Origin: Streptomyces sp. NBC_01216
GTDB taxonomy: Bacteria > Actinomycetota > Actinomycetes > Streptomycetales > Streptomycetaceae
Reading direction: 5' to 3'
Assembly: GCF_035994945.1 (NCBI RefSeq)
Contig: NZ_CP108677.1
Coordinates: 4,340,001-4,404,000, forward strand
DNA: 64,000 bases
Below are positions 9,182-17,700 of this stretch, one piece after another. The position numbers and the translations under genes are program-made. The first letter of the stretch is position 1; each line of letters opens with the position of its first letter. The notes beneath the pieces were generated by a model. That model was not told where the DNA came from. It saw nothing but the letters and a program-made list of their open reading frames with translations, and made no database searches.

Positions 9182-10312
9182 TCAGGGGCGACCGCGGAGC
9201 AGGGATGCGGGGTTTCCCTGCTTCGGCATGGACCCCGTGCGTGCTCCTGACGCGGTCCGGGCCGTCCGCAGCCGCCGGACCGGCCGTCGGCACAGGTCTG
9301 CCACCGCGGTGTAGAAGCGGTCCGGCAGGAACACGGCGTCGGCGATGATCATCGCACCGGAGAACAGGGGAAGTCCCATGAGTACGGCGATGCCGACGTG
9401 CATGCCGAGCAGCATGGTCAGTACCGGGTACTTGAGCCTGCCGAACAGCACGAAAGGGAAGGCGACCTGGAGGAGCACGGTCAGGTAGCCGGCCACCGCG
9501 ATGGCGACCGCGTGGCCGTCCAGCCAATGGGAGAGCGCGGGCCACGGCTGGAAAAGTTCAAGGTTCAGCACGTAGTGCAGCGCGGTTCCGGCACCCCAGG
9601 TGCCGCCCTGCACCTTGTACAGGCCCGCCGCGCCGTAGAGGAAGCACACCTGGAACGCGATCACGAGGAGCCCGCAGTTGTGCACCGTCGTGACCAGAGT
9701 GCGCCGTGCCTCACGGAGTCGCGGTACCGCGCCGGACCGCCAACGGCCCCGCGTACGAGTGGCGGACCTGCGGCGGAGCCTTCGGGCGTCCAGGGACCAG
9801 CGGCGGCCGGATGCGGTGAGGACCAGGTAGAGCGCCATCAGGAGAACGAGGTTGTCGCCTCCGTCCGTCATGAAGATCGACCGCGCGTGGAACGAGGTCA
9901 CCACGACGGCGAAGAGCACGGACAGGGCACGGGTCCGCCAGCCCAGCGCGAACAACGCGCAGACGACGAGAGCCGCCGCGTAGCAGCACTCGAAGTAGAC
10001 CCGGCCGTCCGACAGCGTGAGCATGCTGACCCAGCCCGTCTGGTCGAAGAGCTGCCGCGCCAGTGCCGGCGTCCATGGTGAACCGGGGCCCCAGATCTCG
10101 TCGCGGTACGGGAATTCGCGCAGCAGGTAGACCAGGTAGAGCAGGCCGTACCCGATGCGCAGGACCGACACCGCGTAGAGCGAGAGGGGGCGTGCGGTCA
10201 GCAGCGTCCACGCGCGATGTGCCGAGACGGACAGACGGGCGGGCGCCCGGCGCCCGGACGCTTCGCCAGGGGACGCGGAGGAACGGATCAGGTCATTTCC
10301 CGTCAGGGGCAT
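9182..10312 (-). CDS. HTTM-domain integral membrane protein (SdpB/VKGC-like)
   Basis: 376-aa polytopic membrane protein. HTTM signatures include 'LSLYAVSVLRIGYGLLYLVY', 'FHARSIFMTDGGDNLVLLMA' and 'SGRRWSLDARRLRRR', then several C-terminal helices. HTTM is the membrane domain shared by vitamin K-dependent gamma-carboxylase and the SdpB protein of B. subtilis. Its enzymatic role in bacteria is mostly unknown. ATG 10312 lies 20 bp inside the upstream DUF5819 gene, so the two are translationally coupled. C-terminal residues are Arg-rich and probably cytoplasmic. Confidence 0.88.
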   Translation of the reverse strand: MPLTGNDLIRSSASPGEASGRRAPARLSVSAHRAWTLLTARPLSLYAVSVLRIGYGLLYLVYLLREFPYRDEIWGPGSPWTPALARQLFDQTGWVSMLTLSDGRVYFECCYAAALVVCALFALGWRTRALSVLFAVVVTSFHARSIFMTDGGDNLVLLMALYLVLTASGRRWSLDARRLRRRSATRTRGRWRSGAVPRLREARRTLVTTVHNCGLLVIAFQVCFLYGAAGLYKVQGGTWGAGTALHYVLNLELFQPWPALSHWLDGHAVAIAVAGYLTVLLQVAFPFVLFGRLKYPVLTMLLGMHVGIAVLMGLPLFSGAMIIADAVFLPDRFYTAVADLCRRPVRRLRTARTASGARTGSMPKQGNPASLLRGRP

Positions 10313-10985
10313 CGGAGTCAACCTTCCACCAGGGCAGCAGCCGTGTTTCGGCTTTCGTGGCAGAGGCACGGCGGTCAGCGGCCACAGTGCCTGGAGCGGA
10401 GACGGGCAGGGTGACCACCCGGAGCTGGATGTACTCGAACGGCTTGCCGTGCAGATCGGTCATGCGGTCGGCGGCGATGTTGCGCAGGTACTGGCGCATC
10501 ATCACGGCCCGGTCCGAACGCGCGACGTCGTCGCCCCCGTGGAGTTCGACGTAGGACGTCCAGGACCGACGCAGAAGGTTCTGGGAGGTGTGGCTCGGGA
10601 AGACGCTGTGGTCGATGGCTGTTTCGTCGACCGTGGTCAGTTCGGTCCAGGGGCCGACCTGTACGGAACCGTTCCGAGCCGTGTGCGCGGTTCGTGCGGA
10701 GATTCTCCGGTTGACTGAATCCGGGTCCGGGGCGAAGAGCCGCCAGTTCTGTTCGAAGAGGGGGTAGATCCAGGCGTTCACCTGTTTGCCGTAGGTCCGG
10801 GAGACGACATTCGAGGGTGCGACGTGCAGGAACACCAGGGCGACGTGCGTCAGGGCGGTGACCAGGCAGAGGACCACCACGGTGTTCAGGGCCCTCCTCC
10901 CCGCCCGCCAGGCTCCCCGCTGCCCGGCTTCCTCTTCTCCGCGCGTGGCGTCCACGACTGGTTCCGGAGTCTCGGTCCGCCCCAT
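10293..10985 (-). CDS. DUF5819-family membrane-anchored protein (SdpA-like)
   Basis: 230-aa protein with one N-terminal membrane helix ('ALNTVVVLCLVTALTHVALV'), then an extracytoplasmic domain with the characteristic 'YPLFEQNWRLFAPDPDSVNR'. The 'W.LFAPDP' motif recalls the 'W-x-FF' region of SdpA. ATG 10985 (MGRTETPEP) follows GAGGGCGGG; a longer version from 11033 adds 16 residues. It sits between a secreted DUF3494 protein gene (110-160 bp upstream) and the overlapping HTTM gene. Function is unknown; co-operation with HTTM is inferred from gene overlap. Confidence 0.85.
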   Translation of the reverse strand: MGRTETPEPVVDATRGEEEAGQRGAWRAGRRALNTVVVLCLVTALTHVALVFLHVAPSNVVSRTYGKQVNAWIYPLFEQNWRLFAPDPDSVNRRISARTAHTARNGSVQVGPWTELTTVDETAIDHSVFPSHTSQNLLRRSWTSYVELHGGDDVARSDRAVMMRQYLRNIAADRMTDLHGKPFEYIQLRVVTLPVSAPGTVAADRRASATKAETRLLPWWKVDSDAPDGK

Positions 10986-11143
10986 GGCCCGCCCTCGCTC
11001 CTGCCTTTGCCCTGCCGCGACTTCGTCCAGCACTGCCTCGCCCTGTTCGTCTCGTCGTCCGTCTCGTGGAAGCGCGCGGCGGGCGCCCGAAGAGGCGCTC
11101 CGCCGCTCGCTGTCAGCCTTCAGCGCGCGGGCCGCGCTGCCGG

Positions 11144-12340
11144 CTAGCCTTCGTAGCCGCCGTGTCCCTGAGGCTTGTCGCCGTAACCGGCGTGCGCGTC
11201 GGGCTTCTCGCCGTAGCCGTATCCGCCGTGGTCGTGGCCCGGCTTGCCGCCGTGGTCGTGGCCCGGCTTGCCGCCGTCGTGACCGCCGGTCATACCTCCC
11301 TTGCCGCCCCCCGTGGTGTTGCCGGCGATGTTCCCGGCGGTGTTTCCGACGGTGTTCCCCGTGGTGGCCCCGGTGGTGCCGCCGGTGGTGCCGCCGGTCA
11401 CGACCCCGCCGAGCACGCCGCCCAGCACGCCGCCGAGGACACCGCCAGTGCCGCCGCCGGTGCCGGCGGTGGTGCCGCCGGTGGTGCCGCCGGTCACGAC
11501 CCCGCCGAGCACGCCGCCCAGCACGCCGCCCGTCGTGCCGGTGGTGGTGCCCGTCGTTGTGCCGGTCGTGGTGCCGGTCGTCGTGCCCGTCGTGGTTCCA
11601 CCGGTGCAGGTGGCGCGGGTGATGCGGTTGGTGTCCAGAGTGACCGAGCCATTACGGGCCAGTGCCCGGCCGTCGATGCTCGCGCCGGTGGTGGCGCTGA
11701 TCGAAGTCAGGGCCAGAATGTTGCCCACGAAGGTCGAGTTGGTGCCGAGCGTGGCCGAACTGCCGATCTCCCAGAACACGTTGCACGGCTGCGCACCGTT
11801 GATGAGGGCGACGCGGCTGGCCGACGCCGTCGTCAGCTCCGAGCCGACCTGGAAGACCCAGACCGCGTTGGGGTCGCCCAGGGCGTCGAGGGTGAGGGTG
11901 CCGGTCAGACCCAGGGCCGAGGAGGCGGTGTAGACGCCCGGGACCAGCGTCAGGCCCCCGGCGTTCGGCGGAAGCGCCGCGTCGGTGGCCTGGCCCGCGG
12001 CGTTGTCGAACGCCGCCACGAGGTCGGACTTGGCCTGGAGCGCGACAGCGTCCGCGGAGTGAAAGACCCCGTTCACGATCCCCGGCGGAAATCCACTGAT
12101 GGCCGTACCCGGACTGACGCCGACGTCCCCGGTGATCACGGACGGGCCGGTGTTGGTGACCGACTGGCCGGCCAGGACAGCGAAACTGTCCGCGGTACCC
12201 AGCGGCACGGGAGTGGCAAGGGCGAATGCCTGGGACGGCGCCACGGCCACCAGCGCGGCGGCGACCGTGGTGGTGAGAGCCGCGGCGAGCCAGGACGAAG
12301 CGGTGCGCCGTTGCGCGGCGCGAGTGGATTTGAGCTTCAT
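11144..12340 (-). CDS. Secreted ice-binding-like (DUF3494) protein with Thr/Gly and His/Gly tail
   Basis: 398-aa protein. A Sec signal peptide spans residues 1-40 with a likely AFA cleavage. The DUF3494 beta-solenoid spans about 44-246: 'FAVLAGQSVTNTGPSVITGD', 'AGGLTLVPGVYTASSALGLT', 'NAVWVFQVGSELTTASASRV', 'NSTFVGNILALTSISATTGA'. It has one Cys pair (C187/C245). The tail is low complexity: a (TTTG)n tract at 248-270, two copies of a Gly-Val-Leu/Gly-Thr block (272-291 and 303-322), then a His-Gly-Lys-Pro tail (353-398) ending in Tyr-Gly-Glu-Gly. DUF3494 proteins bind ice or act as secreted adhesins; in a soil Streptomyces, surface adhesion or metal binding by the His tail is as plausible as ice binding. 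It is first in a likely operon with DUF5819 and HTTM. Confidence 0.9.
   Translation of the reverse strand: MKLKSTRAAQRRTASSWLAAALTTTVAAALVAVAPSQAFALATPVPLGTADSFAVLAGQSVTNTGPSVITGDVGVSPGTAISGFPPGIVNGVFHSADAVALQAKSDLVAAFDNAAGQATDAALPPNAGGLTLVPGVYTASSALGLTGTLTLDALGDPNAVWVFQVGSELTTASASRVALINGAQPCNVFWEIGSSATLGTNSTFVGNILALTSISATTGASIDGRALARNGSVTLDTNRITRATCTGGTTTGTTTGTTTGTTTGTTTGTTGGVLGGVLGGVVTGGTTGGTTAGTGGGTGGVLGGVLGGVLGGVVTGGTTGGTTGATTGNTVGNTAGNIAGNTTGGGKGGMTGGHDGGKPGHDHGGKPGHDHGGYGYGEKPDAHAGYGDKPQGHGGYEG
11270..11600. repeat. Low-complexity triplet-rich repeats inside the DUF3494 gene
   Basis: Short tandem units encoding Thr-Thr-Thr-Gly (about 11531-11600) and two longer imperfect direct repeats encoding the Val-Leu-Gly-Gly/Thr-Gly-Gly block (about 11376-11525). 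They stay in frame and are the kind of sequence that changes length by slipped-strand events. Confidence 0.75.
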
Positions 12341-12833
12341 CAGAAACCGTCTTTCCTGTGTGAGGCGTCGGCTCCCGGGTGGTTCACGTCCCCGGAAGCA
12401 CCCATGTTGGTCGCCAGCACACTACGCACGAAAAGGGACGCCAATCCCGGATAAACAGGGCACGTCGAAGCCTATTCTCGAATAGGAATTCAGGATCATG
12501 GGAATTGATTCTTGTTACAATTCCCCTCTGCGGGTCCATTCTGAATCGCGGAAAACGTTTCTTCGTGATGCCGAATTGTTTCTTCGGAAGTGGGTTCCTC
12601 GAACGGAAATGAAATGTGTCACATGTTCTCCTGTCGAGGCATGAGACGCGTCGACGCGCTCTTGGCCGAGGGGCCTGTCGGGTGGCCTGCCGTCGGACGG
12701 ACCGGTCTCCGGCCCGCCCCGGCGCCTCGGCGCCCCGCCGTCCGGACGGCCCCGGAAGCGGACCCCGGGGGGCGGGCGTTGCACCATGGGAGGACGCGGG
12801 CGGCGCGCGGCAACGAACGAGGGAGTGGGGAAC
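12341..12833. other. Long intergenic region with AT-rich core
   Basis: 493 bp between the divergent DUF3494 and serine hydrolase genes. The part at about 12430-12620 is clearly richer in A+T than its neighbours and probably carries the DUF3494 promoter. It contains the dyad CCTATT-CTCG-AATAGG at 12471-12486. The remainder (12620-12830) looks like ordinary GC-rich leader DNA. A 77-codon open frame at 12379-12612 has no ribosome binding site and no family resemblance, so I do not call it a gene. Confidence 0.55.
12471..12486. promoter_or_regulatory. Dyad symmetry upstream of the DUF3494 gene
   Basis: CCTATT-CTCG-AATAGG, perfect 6-bp arms, about 130 bp upstream of the DUF3494 start in AT-rich DNA. 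It could be an operator; the binding factor is unknown. Confidence 0.35.
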
Positions 12834-14003
12834 GTGGACCTCAGGGGCACGGTGGCGGCGGGGTTCGAGCCGGTCGGGGACGCGTTCCAGCGCAACTTCG
12901 AGCAGCGCGGCGAACGAGGCGCGGCGCTCGCCGTCTACCGCGACGGCGTGAAGGTCGTGGACCTCTGGGCGGGCGCCAGGGACGTCGACGGGAACGCCGC
13001 GGAAGCACCCTGGGCCGTGGACACCGCGCAGGTGGTCCGCTCGGCGACCAAAGGCGTCGCCGCAGCCGTGCCCCTGCTGCTCCACCAGCGCGGTCAGCTC
13101 GACCTGGACGCACCCGTCGGCACGTACTGGCCCGAGTTCAAGGCGGCGGGCAAGGAACGGGTGACCGTACGCCAGTCACTCGCGCACCAGGCGGGCGTAC
13201 CCGTCCTGGACCGCCCGCTGACCCTCGCCGAGGCCGCCGACCGGGAGACCGCCCTGGCGGCGATCGCCGCCCAGGCTCCCGCCTGGGAACCCGGCACCGC
13301 CCACGGCTACCACGCCCACACCTTCAGCTGGCTGCTCGCCGGGCTCGTCCACCGGGTCACCGGCCGGACCATCGGCCGCTGGGTCGCCGAGGAGATCGCC
13401 CGCCCGCTCGGCCTCGACCTGTGGATAGGTCTGCCGGACGACGAGGCGTACCGCGTCGGCCGCCTCGGTCCCGTCGAGGAGACCGAACCCCCCGGCGGCG
13501 GAGCCCTGCGGCTGCGCGCCAAGCGCTCGGTCACCGAGGCATACCGCGACCCCGACTCGCTCACCCGGCGCGCCTTCGGAGCGATCGATCCCCAGCCCGA
13601 CGAGAACGACCCCGCCTACCGGGCCGCCGAACTGCCCGGTTCGAGCGGCGTCTCGACCGCCCGCGCGCTGGCGCGCTTCTACGCCGCCACGCTGGGTCCC
13701 GTCGACGGAGTCCGGCTCTTCGCCCCCGCGACCCTCACCCTCGCCCGCACCGAGGAGTCCGCGGGTGGCGACCGCGTGCTCATGGTCGGCACCCGCTTCG
13801 GTCTCGGCCACATGCTCCACGGGCCGGCCTCCCCGCTGCTCGGCCCCACCTCCTTCGGACACCCCGGACGGGGCGGGTCGCTGGGCTTCGCCGACCAGGA
13901 GTCGGGCATCGCCTTCGGGTACGTGACCAACGGCATGCGCCCGACGGTGACCGCGGACCCCCGTGCCCAGGCACTGGTGCGGGCGGTGCGTTCGGTGCTG
14001 TGA
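12834..14003 (+). CDS. Serine hydrolase, class C beta-lactamase/EstB fold
   Basis: 389-aa protein of the beta-lactamase-related esterase family. The active-site S-x-x-K is S70-A-T-K73 in 'VVRSATKGVAAAVPLL'. Other family features are 'VTVRQSLAHQAGVP', 'EPGTAHGYHAHTFSW' (Tyr of the Y-x-N/H region) and 'FGHPGRGGSLGFADQESGIA' near the C-terminus (H/K-x-G equivalent). It has no signal peptide, so it is probably a cytoplasmic esterase or peptidase rather than a drug-resistance enzyme. GTG 12834 follows GAGGGAGTGGGG; an earlier ATG at 12786 lacks such spacing. It is monocistronic; the next gene downstream is a broken SDR. Confidence 0.85.
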   Translation: MDLRGTVAAGFEPVGDAFQRNFEQRGERGAALAVYRDGVKVVDLWAGARDVDGNAAEAPWAVDTAQVVRSATKGVAAAVPLLLHQRGQLDLDAPVGTYWPEFKAAGKERVTVRQSLAHQAGVPVLDRPLTLAEAADRETALAAIAAQAPAWEPGTAHGYHAHTFSWLLAGLVHRVTGRTIGRWVAEEIARPLGLDLWIGLPDDEAYRVGRLGPVEETEPPGGGALRLRAKRSVTEAYRDPDSLTRRAFGAIDPQPDENDPAYRAAELPGSSGVSTARALARFYAATLGPVDGVRLFAPATLTLARTEESAGGDRVLMVGTRFGLGHMLHGPASPLLGPTSFGHPGRGGSLGFADQESGIAFGYVTNGMRPTVTADPRAQALVRAVRSVL

Positions 14004-14023
14004 TCCCTCCACGAACCGCGCCC

Positions 14024-14397
14024 CGCGTACTTCCCCGGCCGCTTCGAGGGGCACACGGCGCTGATCACCGGCGCGGCCCGCGGCATCGGTGAGGCCACGG
14101 CCCGCCGGCTGGCCGCGGAGGGCGCCCGGGTGCTGGTGACGGCCTGGACGAGGAGGCGGTGCACGCCGCGGCCGGGACGATCCCCGCGGCCGGGAGGGCC
14201 GCGAGGCCGGGCCGGCGGCGCCGGCCGAGCGCGTCTATCCGCTCGGCCGGGGCACACCGCGGGACATCGCCGCAGCGGTCGCCTTCCTGGCCTCGGCGGA
14301 CGCCTCGTGGATCACGGGCACGGTGCTGCGCGTCGACGGCGGCCTGCTCGCCGTGAACACCCATTTCCGTGAGGTGCTGGACGGGTCCGGCGGCTGA
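14024..14397 (+). pseudogene. Remnant of SDR-family oxidoreductase
   Basis: The N-terminal Rossmann segment is intact ('GRFEGHTALITGAARGIGEA', then '[15 protein letters not shown]'), containing the TGxxxGIG nucleotide motif. The frame then breaks near 14142 and resumes in another frame ('[18 protein letters not shown]'). The central catalytic part (S-Y-K) is gone. The C-terminal end follows in a further frame at about 14230-14397: '[20 protein letters not shown]', then '[20 protein letters not shown]', and a stop. A normal SDR is about 250 aa; this keeps about 115. No start codon or ribosome binding site remains. It is inactivated by at least one frameshift and one internal deletion. Confidence 0.85.
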
Positions 14398-14759
14398 AAC
14401 TCCCCTCACCCCGCATCCTTTCGTACGGGTCCGTCCGCGCTCCGGCCCATCCCGTCCTGTCGGGACCGTCTTGTCCGGCAGATGCCGGTATCCGGCGATC
14501 ACGGTCCGGCAAAGGACCGGGCCCCGCCGTCGAGGGCGCGAAGGGCGCCTGATAGAGATTCAGGTCTGGCCGTCGTCCACCGCGCAGGAGCGATGACACC
14601 GCCGGGGGGATCACCGAAGTCGGGTCCCGGGCCGGGCCCGGACCCAGGAACGCATCCGCACGTGTCTCATCGTGCCCGTACAGCCGCACGGTCACGCCCT
14701 CCCGCGGTCTCACCCCGCCCGTACACCGGGACGACGGGAACGCGAAAAGGGGAGTGTGC
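14398..14759. other. Intergenic region before S53 peptidase gene
   Basis: 362 bp between the SDR remnant and the S53 peptidase. It must hold the peptidase promoter, but I see no hexamer pair I would defend. Small CCGG-rich dyads (for example TCCGGCAGATGCCGGTATCC around 14473-14492) occur. The ribosome binding site AAGGGGAG lies 6 bases before the chosen ATG. Confidence 0.4.
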
Positions 14760-17700
14760 ATGGGTCGAAACGCCCGTGAGAAGGCATTCAGATGGGGTGC
14801 GGCGACGGTCGCCGCCCTCGCCGTGACCGCCGCCGGCATACCGGCGGCACAGGCCGCCACCACAGAGGAGCCCGGTCCGAAGCGGGTCGGCTCGGCTCCG
14901 AAGATCCCGCGGGGCGCCGTCCGTACGGCGGACCCGGCCGCGGGCGAGAAGCTCGACCTGAACGTCGTGCTGGAACCCCGCGACCAGGCCGCGCTGAACC
15001 GTTTCGTCGCGGCGGTCTCCGACCCCACGTCGCCGCAGTACCGCCAGTACCTCGGCACCGGCGAGTTCGCCGCCACCTTCGGCGCCGCGCCGCGGACGGT
15101 CGCGAAGGTCAGGGCCGAACTGGAGGCCAAGGGCCTCACGGTCGGCGAGCTGGAGGCAGACGGCCTCACCCTGCCGGTGACCACGACGGTCGGCGGCGCG
15201 GCGAAGGCGTTCCGGACCGACTTCGACGGCTACCGCCTGAAGGACGGCAAGAAAGGCGTCGCCAACACCGCGGCGCCGCAGTTCGACGGCGCGACGGCCG
15301 ACGCCGTCCGCGGTGTCGTGGGACTGAGCAGCCTGGCCTCCTTCGAACCCCGGAACACCGGCGCGCGGCGCGCGGCCCGGGTGCAGAAGGAGAGCGACGG
15401 CAGCGGCACGGCGGCCCGCCAGCCGCGTCTGACGGGAACGACCCCGGCGCTCTGCTCCGGCATCGTGGACCTGTTCGCGGACGACTCGGACCCGAACTAC
15501 CCGCCGATGCACGACAAGCAGGACTACTGGAGCGCCCGGTCGCTCGCGTCCGCCTACAACATGGCGAACCAGCCCAACGTGCAGACCGGCACCACGGTCG
15601 CCGTCTACTCGCTGGAGAACTACGACCCGAAGGACATCGCGAGCTACCAGGCGTGCCACGGCACCAAGGTGCCCGTGACGTCCGTCAAGGTCAACGGCGG
15701 CCCCACGGTCCCGGCGGGCCTCGACACCGGCGCCGGCATGGAGACCGCGCTGGACGTCCAGACCATCATCGGTCTCGCCCCGCAGTCCAAGATCCTCGTC
15801 TACCAGGGCCCCAACACCTGGGACGACGGCACGGACGTCTTCCGCAAGATCGTCACGGAGAACCGCGCCAAGGTCGTCTCCGTCAGCTGGGGCAGCTGTG
15901 AGATGAACACCCCGACCGAGGTCATGGACGCCGAGAACCTGGCGTTCCAGCAGGCCGCGGCGCAGGGGCAGACCATCGTCGCCGCGTCCGGCGACAGCGG
16001 TTCGACCGGCTGCTACTCCGACTACGACGGCAACGGCGTCCCGGACCAGCCGAACAGCGACAAGCTCGTGACCGACAACCCGGCCTCCTCGCCGTACGTC
16101 CTCGGCGTCGGCGGCACCACCATGCGGGGCTCGGTCGCCAACCAGACCACCTGGAACGGCTCCGGCGGCGGTGTCTCGCGGCACCACGCCGTGGCGGCCG
16201 ACGGGTTCCAGAACGGGAGGACCGGCCCCGGCTACGGCGACGCCTGCGTCGCCGGCCCCGGCATGAAGTGCCGTCAGGTCCCGGACGTCGCCGCGGTCGG
16301 CGACGGGAACACCGGATACCCGGTCGCCTTCGGCCAGGACGGCGGCCAGTGGTGGTGGATCATCGGCGGCACCAGCGGCGCCGCCCCGGTCTGGGCCGCG
16401 CTCCTCGCCCAGGCCGACCAGGACCTCGCCTGCCAGGCCAACGGCGCGGTCGGCTACGTCCACCCGGCGCTGTACGAACTCCCGGCCGGCGCCTTCCGTG
16501 ACGTGACGACCGGTCACAACAACATGACCGCGTCCGGCAACAGCAGCGGTCTCTACCAGGCCGCCGCCGGCTACGACCTCGCCACCGGCCTCGGCACGCC
16601 GAACGGCCGCGAGATCGTCAAGGGTCTGTGCCAGGCCGTCCCGCGGTCCCCGGCGACCACGTTCCACGCGCTCGCCCCGGCCCGCGTCCTCGACACCCGC
16701 GCCGGCGTCGGCCGCGCCGGCACCGCGCCCGTCGGCGCGAACGGCACGGTCAAGCTCAAGGTCACGGGCGTCGGCGGCGTCCCGGCCACCGGCGTCACCT
16801 CGGTCGTCATGAACGTCACGGTCACCGCACCGACCGCGCCCGGTTACCTGACCGCGTACCCGACCGGCACCACCCGTCCGACCGCGTCGAACATCAACTG
16901 GCTGAAGGGCCAGACCAACCCGAACCTGGTGACCGTCCCGGTCGGCAAGGACGGCTCGGTCGACCTCTACGCCGCGAGTTCCGGCACCAGCCACCTGGTC
17001 GCGGACGTGTCCGGCTACTACTCCGTCGACGAGGGGGGCAGCACCTACGTCGCCGCGGGCCCGGCCCGCGTCCTCGACACCCGTGCGGGCGTCGGCCGCG
17101 CCGGCACCTCGCCGGTCGCGGGCAAGGGCACTCTCACCCTCACCGTCGCGGGCGCCGGCGGCGTCCCGGCGAGCGGGGTCACCGCCGTCGTCCTCAACGT
17201 CACGGAGACCGCGCCGACCTCGGACGGCTACCTGGTCGTGTACCCGAGCGACACCAGCCGTCCGACCGCGTCGAACATCAACTGGCTGAAGGGCCAGACC
17301 CGGCCGAACATGGTCGTGGTGCCGGTCGGTGCGGACGGCAAGGTGAAGCTGTACAACGCCGGCGGCGGCACCGTGCACCTCATCGCCGACGTCTTCGGCT
17401 ACTTCACCGACGAGACCGCGGGCGTGTCCTTCCACACCGCGGGCCCGAGCCGGCTGCTCGACACCCGCTCCGCCCTGGGCACGGGTTCGACCGCGCCGCT
17501 GGGCGCCGGCACCAACCTGGTGCTGGACCTCAACGACGGTCACACCCTGGCCAACGCCAAGGCGGTCGTCCTCAACGTGACGATCACGGCGCCGTCCACC
17601 GCCGGTTTCCTGACCGTGTGGCCCGACGGGACGTCGCTGCCGACCGCGTCCAACCTCAACTGGACGGCCGGTCAGACCACGGCCAACCTGGTGACCGTGC

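Noticed and set aside
11270..11600. Possible CRISPR array or satellite
   Set aside because: The repeats are in-frame codons for Thr/Gly and Gly/Val stretches inside the DUF3494 gene; there are no unique spacers or cas genes.
12379..12612. 77-codon open frame in AT-rich intergenic DNA
   Set aside because: No ribosome binding site, no hydrophobic or domain pattern, and it overlaps the expected DUF3494 promoter.
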